Assembly (NCBI RefSeq): GCF_017301735.1
Contig: NZ_CP071090.1
Span: forward strand, 10,220,001 to 10,284,000
Source: Pyxidicoccus parkwaysis
GTDB lineage: Bacteria; Myxococcota; Myxococcia; Myxococcales; Myxococcaceae
Direction of reading: 5' to 3'
Length of the DNA: 64,000 nucleotides
The first letter of the stretch is position 1, and each line of letters begins with the position of its first letter. The notes beneath the pieces were generated by a model. It made no database searches and was not told the origin of the DNA. It saw nothing but the letters and a program-made list of their open reading frames with translations. Positions 58,037 through 64,000 of this stretch are shown piece after piece. The position numbers and the translations under genes were made by a program.

Positions 58037-59761
58037 CTACGAGGTGCCCGGAATGGACAGCCACTCCTCGGGGATGTCTCCGCGCGGCAGCTCCAGCACG
58101 AAGGTGGAGCCTTTGCCCGGCTCGCTCGTGGCCGACACCGTGCCGCCGAAGGCCTCGACAATCTGCCGGGTGATGTAGAGCCCCAGGCCCAGGCCGCCAT
58201 AGTGCCTGTCGCTCACCGCGCGCTCGAAGCGCTCGAAGATGCGCGGCAAATCCTGGGCGGAGATGCCGATGCCTCCGTCCTTCACGGAGAGCCGCGCGAG
58301 CCTTCCTTCCGCCTCCACGCGCACGTACACCGGCTGGCCGGCGCCGTACTTCAGCGCGTTGGACAAGAGGTTCGTCACCACCTGCTCCAGCCGCAGCCGG
58401 TCCCACCGCCCCACCACCGCCATGGGCGCGTGCAGCTCCAGCGAGCAGTTGAGCTGCGCGGCGGACGGAGCGAAGCGGTACATGATTTCCGCCGCCACGC
58501 TCGCCAGGTCCATCTCCTCCAGCTCCAGCTTCAGCCGGCCCGCCGTGATTCGCGACACGTCCAGCAGGTTGTCCACGAGGCTCGTCAGCCGGCGCACCTG
58601 GCGCTGCACCACCTCCAGCGTCTCCGAGACACGCTCGGCGGCAATCGGCTGGCCCCGGGCCGCCAGCAGCTCCACCTGCTTGTGCAGCAGCTGCACCTTG
58701 AGGTGCAGCGGCGTCAGCGGCGTCTTCAGCTCGTGGCTGGCGATGCCGAGGAACTCGTCGCGCAGGCGCACCGCCTCGCGCGCCTCACGCAGCAGCCGCG
58801 CGCTGTCCACGGAGAGCGCCGTGCGGCGGGCCAGCTCCTCCGCGAGCCGCTCCTCCTCCTCGGTGAAGTCCGGCGCCTCGTGCCCACGGAAGAGCAGCAG
58901 CGCGCCGATGACCCGCCCGCGCGCGACGAGCGGCACGCCGAGGTAGCACTGCAGCTCCAGCGCTCGCCGCAGCCGCTCCGCCTCCAGGTGCCCGTTGCCG
59001 GAAGCAGCGCCGTCCGGCTCACCCAACCGCCGCCGCTCCGTCTGGCCCGTGTCGAGCATCGACGGCAGGCTGCCCGGCACCAGCGCGTCGGCCGAGTACT
59101 GCCGCAGCAACTCCAGCAGCAGCACGTGCCGGTCCGGCTCCGCGTGCACCGCCGCCACCGGGCGCAGGGCTTCCGCGGGCGGACCCAGGTAGAGCACGCC
59201 CGCATCCGCCAGCGCGGGAACGAGCAGCCGCAGCAGGGGCTCCACCCGCCCCTCGGCATCCAGCGCGGCCCCGAGCAGCGCGCCGGCCTCCGCCAACAGC
59301 CGCGCCGCGCTCGCCGCGTCCATGCCCACCCGCGCTTCCTCGCGCGTGCGCAAAAGCGCCCCGGCCGCCACGCCATCCCTCACACCCAGTGGAATCACCG
59401 AGCCCCGGAGCAGCACCACCGAGCCATCCGGCCGGCGCAGACCCCAGCGGCCTTCCTTCAGCCACTCACCCGCCAAGGCGCGCGCCAGCGGTGACTCTTC
59501 CAGTGGCCGCGACGTATCATCGGCACGCACCCAGACACACCCGGGGAGCCAGCCATGCTCGATGCGTTCGGGACGGGCGAGCCGGAACTGCCTGCTCGCC
59601 TCACTATTGAAGGTGAGCACCTTCCCCTTCGAGTCCACCAGGACGAGCGCATCTCCTGTCTGCTCCACGAGCAGCCGAAGTACCGCGTCGTTCAGGAGGG
59701 CCTCAGCACCTTCCTCGGAGTCCTGTTGGAGCATCGAAAGCCAAGCGCTTCCAGAAGACAT
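58037..59761 (-). CDS. Soluble PAS-GAF sensor histidine kinase
   Basis: 574 residues from ATG 59761 (MSSGSAWLSMLQQDSEEG). No membrane segment. PAS domain (LLVEQTGDALVLVDSKGKVLTFNSEA), GAF domain (LLRLLVPALADAGVLYLGPP to LELQCYLGVPLVARGRVIGALLLFRG), HisKA His343 (LGIASHELKTPLTPLHLKV), ATPase domain (NLLSNALKYGAGQP, GGLGLGLYITRQIVEAFGG). Orphan, convergent with the membrane kinase (23 bp) and divergent from the hybrid kinase. Confidence 0.9.
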   Translation of the reverse strand: MSSGSAWLSMLQQDSEEGAEALLNDAVLRLLVEQTGDALVLVDSKGKVLTFNSEASRQFRLARPERIEHGWLPGCVWVRADDTSRPLEESPLARALAGEWLKEGRWGLRRPDGSVVLLRGSVIPLGVRDGVAAGALLRTREEARVGMDAASAARLLAEAGALLGAALDAEGRVEPLLRLLVPALADAGVLYLGPPAEALRPVAAVHAEPDRHVLLLELLRQYSADALVPGSLPSMLDTGQTERRRLGEPDGAASGNGHLEAERLRRALELQCYLGVPLVARGRVIGALLLFRGHEAPDFTEEEERLAEELARRTALSVDSARLLREAREAVRLRDEFLGIASHELKTPLTPLHLKVQLLHKQVELLAARGQPIAAERVSETLEVVQRQVRRLTSLVDNLLDVSRITAGRLKLELEEMDLASVAAEIMYRFAPSAAQLNCSLELHAPMAVVGRWDRLRLEQVVTNLLSNALKYGAGQPVYVRVEAEGRLARLSVKDGGIGISAQDLPRIFERFERAVSDRHYGGLGLGLYITRQIVEAFGGTVSATSEPGKGSTFVLELPRGDIPEEWLSIPGTS

Positions 59762-59984
59762 GAGGGACTTCCCGGCACACAGCCATGGTGACACCCTCGC
59801 CCATCCGCATGGAAGACGGGCGGGGTCCCCCGTGTCTCGCACAACAGCGGAGCCAACGCCGCCGAAATCCCGGGGTCATCCCGGCCCTCTTGCTTGCCCG
59901 GACAGAAAATCCAGAATGGTTATGAAATTGTGAAACGCCCGGACGCCCCCGCCCGGGCGGGCGTTCTCTTCCTCGAGTCTCATC

Positions 59985-62855
59985 ATGCAGACGCCGCACT
60001 CCCGGCCTGACTGGACCTCCAGCGAGCGCCGCTACCGACTGGTCATCGACAGCCTCAAGGAGGTGGTCTTCCAGACGGACACGCTCGGGGCCTGGACGTC
60101 CCTCAACCCCGCGTGGACGGAGCTGACCGGCTTCTCGGTGGATGAGGTTCTGGGGAAGCCCTTCCTGGAGTTCCTCCACCCGGAGGACCGGGCGCGGGCG
60201 CACGAGCTGCTCATCTCCCTGGTCGAGCGGAAGCTGGACTTCACGCGCACGGAGGTGCGCTACCTCACCCGCTCGGGCGGCGTCGTCTGGGTGGAGGTGT
60301 TCGGCCGGCTGATGGTGGAGGAGGACGGCACCGTCCTCGGCGTGTCGGGGACGCTCAACGACATCACCGAGCGGAAGACGGCGGACGACGCGCTGGCCCG
60401 GCGCGAGCGATACCTCACCGCGCTGGTGGAGATGCAGCAGCGCCTGCTGTCCACGTCCGAGGGGGGAGACCTCTACGGGCCGGCGCTCGCGCCGCTGGGC
60501 CAGGCCTCGGGCGCCAGCCGCGTGTACGTCTTCGAGATGCACCGCGGAGACGATGGGGCGCTGATGTGCAGCCAACGCGCGGAGTGGTGCGCACCGGGAG
60601 TGAAGCCGGAAATCGACAACCCGGACCTCCAGAACCTGCCCATGGACCCCATCCTCACGCGGTGGACGGACACGCTGTCGCGCGGGGACGTCATCGAGGG
60701 GCTGGTGGCCACCTTCCCCGAGGGCGAGCGCGCGCTCCTGGACCCGCAGGGCATCCTCTCCATCGTCGTGCTGCCCATGCGCGTGCAGGGCGTGCTCGCG
60801 GGCTTCATCGGCTTCGACAACGTGGTCGAGGCGCGCGCGTGGGACCGGCTGGAGGTGGACCTGTTGTCCGCCGCCGCGGGCGCCATCTCCGTGACGCTGG
60901 AGCGGCGCGAGTCCGAGCGTGCCCTGCGCGAGCGCGAGCGGCGCTTCCGGCAATTGGCGGAGAACGCGTCGGACGTGCTGTACCTCTACCGGCGCGAGCC
61001 GCCGCGCGGCTTCGCCTACGTGAGCCGCGTGTCGCACGCGAAGCTGGGCTACGGCCCGGTGGCGCACTACGAAGAGCCGGACCTCTGGTACCAGCGCGTG
61101 CACCCCGAGGACCGCGCGCTGCTGGAGCAGCTCCTGGAAGCGCCGCAGCCCTTCCAGGGCGCGCCGGTGGTGGTGCGCTTCCTCCACCCGGACGGGCGCA
61201 CGCTGTGGCTGGAGCACGTGGTGGCGCCGGTGACGGACGCCTCGGGCCGCGTGGTGGCGGTGGAGGGGCTCGCGCGCGACATCACCGAGCGGCGGCAGGC
61301 GGAGGAGGCCCTCAAGCTGTCCGAGGCCAGCTTCCGCGCGCTGCTGGAGGGCGTGCCGGACGCGGCGGCCATCGAACGTGACGGGCACATCGTCTATGCG
61401 AACGCGGCGCTCGTCTCCACGCTGGGCTTCGAGCGCGCGGACCAGCTCACGGGCCGGCGCTTCAGCGAGTTCGTCAAGGACATGCGCGGGCCGGAGGCGG
61501 TGCGGGCCGGCGCGCTCACCGGCGAGCGGCGGCTGGTGCGGCGCGACGGGCGCACGCGCGTGGCGGAGGTGGTGTCGCTGCCGCTGCGCTTCGACGGACA
61601 GCCGGCGGTGGTGTCCATCGCCCGCGACGTGACGGAGCAGCGGCAGCTGCAGGCGCGGCTGACGCTGGCGGACCGGCTGGCGTCGGTGGGCACGCTCGCG
61701 GCGGGCATCGCCCACGAAATCAACAACCCGCTGGCCTTCGTGCTCTCCAACCTGGGCTTCCTCGCGGAGGAGTTCCGCCACCACCTGCCCCCCGACGGCG
61801 ACGGCACGACGGCGCTCCGGGCGCGGATGAAGAGCGAGCCCGACGTGGCCGAGTGGCACGAGGTGCTCCACGAGGCCTGCGAGGGCGCCGAGCGCGTGCG
61901 GCAGATTGTCCGTCAGCTCAAGACGTTCTCCCGTCCGGACGAGGAGCGCGTGTCGCCGCTGGACATGCACTCGGTGCTGGAGTCGGTGGCGATGATGGCG
62001 GCGAACGAAATCCGCCACCGCGCGCAGCTCCGGCGCGACTACGGCGACATCCCCCCCGTCATGGCGAACGAGGGGAAGCTGAGCCAGGTGTTCCTCAACC
62101 TCGTCGTCAACGCGGCGCAGGCCATTCCCGAGGGCGCGGCGCACCGGCACGAAATCCGGCTCAGCACGCGGCGTGACGGGATTGGGCGCGTGGTGGTGGA
62201 GGTGCAGGACACCGGCGTGGGCATTCCGCGCGAGGTCATCGACCGCATCTTCGACCCGTTCTTCACCACGAAGCCGGTGGGCGTGGGCACGGGGCTGGGA
62301 CTGTCCATCTGTCACAGCATCATCAGCGGGCTGGGCGGCGACATCACCGTGGAGAGCGAGCTGGGCAAGGGCACCACCTTCCGCGTCATGCTGCCCACCA
62401 CGGAGCCCAAGCCGCGCGTGGTGCCGGTGGTGGCGGAGCCCAAGGCGCCCCGGGGCGCTCCGCGCGGCCGGGTGCTGGTGGTGGACGACGAGCCCGCGGT
62501 GGGCCGCGTGCTCCAGCGCATCCTCCGCGAGCACCAGGTGGAGGTGGCCAACAGCGGCCGGCAGGCCCTGGAGTTGCTGGAGCAGGGCCCGGAGCCGGAC
62601 GCCGTGCTGTGCGACGTGATGATGCCGGACCTCACCGGCCGCGACGTGTACGAGGCGGTGCGACGCGAGCACGCGGGGCTGGAGTGCCGCTTCATCTTCG
62701 TGTCGGGCGGCGCGTTCACCACCGGCGCGCGCGAGTTCCTCGCCAGCATCCCGAACCTGCTGCTGGAGAAGCCCTTCGACGAGGGCCGTGTGCGCAACGT
62801 GGTGGAGGAGCTGGTGCGGCAGCGCCAGCCGGCCCTGGTTCCGGGCGAGGCCTGA
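59985..62855 (+). CDS. Hybrid histidine kinase (PAS-GAF-PAS-PAS-HisKA-ATPase-REC)
   Basis: 956 residues, soluble. PAS 1 (RLVIDSLKEVVFQTDTLGAW), GAF (LLSTSEGGDLYGPALAPLGQASGASRVYVF to VVLPMRVQGVLAGFIGFDNVVEA), PAS 2 (FRQLAENASDVLYLYRREPP), PAS 3 (FRALLEGVPDAAAIERDGHIVYAN). HisKA His577 (GIAHEINNPLAFVLSNL, the NtrB-like HEINNPL type), ATPase N-box NLVVNAAQAIPEG and GTGLGLSICHSII. C-terminal receiver: VLVVDDEPAVGR, Asp877 in VLCDVMMPDLTG and Lys in LLEKPFDEG. Orphan hybrid kinase; its partner must be elsewhere. Confidence 0.92.
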   Translation: MQTPHSRPDWTSSERRYRLVIDSLKEVVFQTDTLGAWTSLNPAWTELTGFSVDEVLGKPFLEFLHPEDRARAHELLISLVERKLDFTRTEVRYLTRSGGVVWVEVFGRLMVEEDGTVLGVSGTLNDITERKTADDALARRERYLTALVEMQQRLLSTSEGGDLYGPALAPLGQASGASRVYVFEMHRGDDGALMCSQRAEWCAPGVKPEIDNPDLQNLPMDPILTRWTDTLSRGDVIEGLVATFPEGERALLDPQGILSIVVLPMRVQGVLAGFIGFDNVVEARAWDRLEVDLLSAAAGAISVTLERRESERALRERERRFRQLAENASDVLYLYRREPPRGFAYVSRVSHAKLGYGPVAHYEEPDLWYQRVHPEDRALLEQLLEAPQPFQGAPVVVRFLHPDGRTLWLEHVVAPVTDASGRVVAVEGLARDITERRQAEEALKLSEASFRALLEGVPDAAAIERDGHIVYANAALVSTLGFERADQLTGRRFSEFVKDMRGPEAVRAGALTGERRLVRRDGRTRVAEVVSLPLRFDGQPAVVSIARDVTEQRQLQARLTLADRLASVGTLAAGIAHEINNPLAFVLSNLGFLAEEFRHHLPPDGDGTTALRARMKSEPDVAEWHEVLHEACEGAERVRQIVRQLKTFSRPDEERVSPLDMHSVLESVAMMAANEIRHRAQLRRDYGDIPPVMANEGKLSQVFLNLVVNAAQAIPEGAAHRHEIRLSTRRDGIGRVVVEVQDTGVGIPREVIDRIFDPFFTTKPVGVGTGLGLSICHSIISGLGGDITVESELGKGTTFRVMLPTTEPKPRVVPVVAEPKAPRGAPRGRVLVVDDEPAVGRVLQRILREHQVEVANSGRQALELLEQGPEPDAVLCDVMMPDLTGRDVYEAVRREHAGLECRFIFVSGGAFTTGAREFLASIPNLLLEKPFDEGRVRNVVEELVRQRQPALVPGEA

Positions 62856-62871
62856 GCCGGGGCGGCAGGGG

Positions 62872-62912
62872 GCATCGGTCATCAGGAGGACCCTCCTCCC
62901 GCTGACCGATGC
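62872..62912 (+). terminator. Terminator hairpin after the hybrid kinase gene
   Basis: GCATCGGTCA (62872-62881) is the exact reverse complement of TGACCGATGC (62903-62912), with an inner GGAGG/CCTCC stem, 17 bp after the stop codon of the hybrid kinase. One of the cleanest hairpins in the window; no U-tract. Confidence 0.6.
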
Positions 62913-62976
62913 GCGGGACGGTGCGGGCGGGCGAACGTGGCCCTGCTCGCCTTCCTCCCCTACCCCGAGGCCCTGA

Positions 62977-64000
62977 ATGAACCGCACCCTGTTGCTGGTG
63001 TCCTTCGCTGGACTGCTCGCCCTCGGCGCGCTCTACCTGGGCATGCCGCCGCCTCCGCCCGTCACGGACACCAGCCACACCGTGGCGAAGCCGGACGAAC
63101 CCGCGGCCACGGTGACGCTGCCCCTCGTCACCTCCACGCCCACGGACGGCGCGCTCTCCCTCTCCGGCAAGCTGTCCGGCGCGTACGTGCAGGAAGGCAA
63201 CAGCGAGGTCTTCGCCTGGCTGGAGCTGAAGGCCCGCCCGCCCGAGTCCGGCCGCCGCGTCCCCGTCAACCTCGCGCTCGTCATCGACCGCTCCGGCTCC
63301 ATGTCCGGCCAGAAGCTGGCGGACGCGAAGCGCGCCGCGCTGGAGCTGGTCCGCCGCCTCACGCCCGAGGACCGGCTCGCCTTCGTCGACTACGGCACCG
63401 ATGTGCGGGCGCTGCCCAGCCGCCTCGTGACGCCGGAGGTGCAAGAGGAGCTGGTGCGAACCATCAGCGCCCTCCAGGACGACGGCTCCACCAACATGAG
63501 CGGCGGCCTCACCGAGGCGGCCCGCGCCCTGCGCCCCTACCTGAGCCAGTTCCGCGTCAGCCGCGCCATCCTCCTGAGCGACGGCCAGCCCACCACCGGC
63601 ATGGTGCGCCCGGAGGAGCTGTACACGCTGACGCGCTCCCTGCGCGATGAGGGCATCACCGTGAGTGCGCTCGGCGTGGGCGGCGACTTCCACGAGGTGC
63701 TGATGCGCGGCATGGCCGAGCAGGGCGGCGGCTTCTCCGGCTTCATCGACGACTCGGCGAAGCTGGCCGAAGTGTTCTCCCGCGAGCTGGACCAGGCCAC
63801 CAGCACCGTGGCCCGCCGCGTGGAGCTCGAGCTGCGGCTGCCCGCCGGAGTCCAGTCCGTGGAGGTCCTCGGCGTGCCGTCCACCCGGGAGGGACAGGTG
63901 GTGAAGGTGCCGCTGTATGACCTGGCCGGGGACCAGAGCGTGCGCCTGGTGGCGAAGCTGACGCTCACCGCGCCCGCGTCGGGTGTCGTGCAGGTGCTGG
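62977..64000 (+). CDS. vWA domain protein, N-terminal part (runs off the window)
   Basis: At least 341 residues. Signal peptide/anchor MNRTLLLVSFAGLLALGALYLGM, a Pro/Thr linker, then a vWA domain about 90-260 with MIDAS motif VNLALVIDRSGSMSGQKLADAKRAALELV, threonine in DDGSTNMSGGL and LLSDGQPTTG. The continuation (ATSTVARRVELELRLPAGVQ) is the start of the beta domain found after vWA in secreted vWA/VIT-type proteins. Related in design to the VIT-vWA gene at 43039. The 3' end is outside the window. Confidence 0.88.
   Translation, partial: MNRTLLLVSFAGLLALGALYLGMPPPPPVTDTSHTVAKPDEPAATVTLPLVTSTPTDGALSLSGKLSGAYVQEGNSEVFAWLELKARPPESGRRVPVNLALVIDRSGSMSGQKLADAKRAALELVRRLTPEDRLAFVDYGTDVRALPSRLVTPEVQEELVRTISALQDDGSTNMSGGLTEAARALRPYLSQFRVSRAILLSDGQPTTGMVRPEELYTLTRSLRDEGITVSALGVGGDFHEVLMRGMAEQGGGFSGFIDDSAKLAEVFSRELDQATSTVARRVELELRLPAGVQSVEVLGVPSTREGQVVKVPLYDLAGDQSVRLVAKLTLTAPASGVVQVL

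Noticed and set aside
59703-62987. 1094-codon minus-strand frame opposite the hybrid kinase
   Set aside because: His/Arg/Leu-rich composition without motifs, fully antisense to a well-supported kinase.

Overview
This 64 kb window is very GC-rich, gene-dense DNA with the gene repertoire of a Myxococcaceae deltaproteobacterium (Myxococcus, Corallococcus or Pyxidicoccus type). The pointers are numerous predicted lipoproteins, Ser/Thr kinases with eukaryote-like motifs, many orphan histidine kinases, a DUF2381-type paralogue and a SitA-like polymorphic toxin; the last two families are, as far as I know, myxobacterial. No rRNA, tRNA, CRISPR array, insertion sequence or prophage was recognised. All assignments come from reading the sequence, without database searches.

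Layout. 1-6.8 kb: an OmpR-type regulator and sensor kinase run into a MacA-MacB-TolC tripartite export operon, with a Spy/LTxxQ-like lipoprotein gene divergent from the regulator; together they look like a Cpx-like envelope-stress module. 7-16 kb: an atypical SDR divergent from a LysR regulator, an acyl-CoA ligase, an LVIVD-propeller lipoprotein whose ribosome site lies in a hairpin, a class-A-beta-lactamase-fold hydrolase, a VAT-1-like reductase and a secreted lipase. 16-23.2 kb: a minus-strand run, TetR, an unusual FabH-like ketosynthase, an acyl-CoA ligase, a lipoprotein, an outer-membrane barrel and a lipoprotein hydrolase, read as one lipid-handling locus.

23.3-32.3 kb is the accessory, fast-evolving part: a hypothetical gene, a sitA-like fragment, two Ser/Thr kinases flanking an XRE repressor, a DUF2381 protein, a full SitA-like lipoprotein toxin and two tandem copies of a putative immunity gene. 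32.3-43 kb: a TraB/GumN lipoprotein, an Lrp regulator with an aminotransferase, an SDR, a large lytic transglycosylase, a collagen/YadA/S74-chaperone lipoprotein, a DedA-like membrane protein with a degenerate copy of its 5' end, and a FemAB/GNAT-like protein. 43-52 kb: a VIT-vWA protein with a likely frameshift after its signal sequence, RidA, a subtilase with a small partner, a divergent Lgt and an ECF41-like sigma factor behind an FAD oxidoreductase. 52-64 kb: an alpha/beta-hydrolase lipoprotein behind a 44-bp repeat array, an EamA transporter, a rhodanese, a GreA-like protein, three sensor kinases without a partner regulator, and a truncated vWA protein.

Most convergent gene pairs are separated by strong GC-rich hairpins. 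The most notable observations are the SitA-like locus with duplicated immunity genes and a nearby sitA remnant, the ketosynthase that keeps its cysteine but has lost the His and Asn of the FabH triad, and several tandem repeats or palindromes exactly at gene junctions (10.3, 14.8, 50.7 and 52.2 kb).
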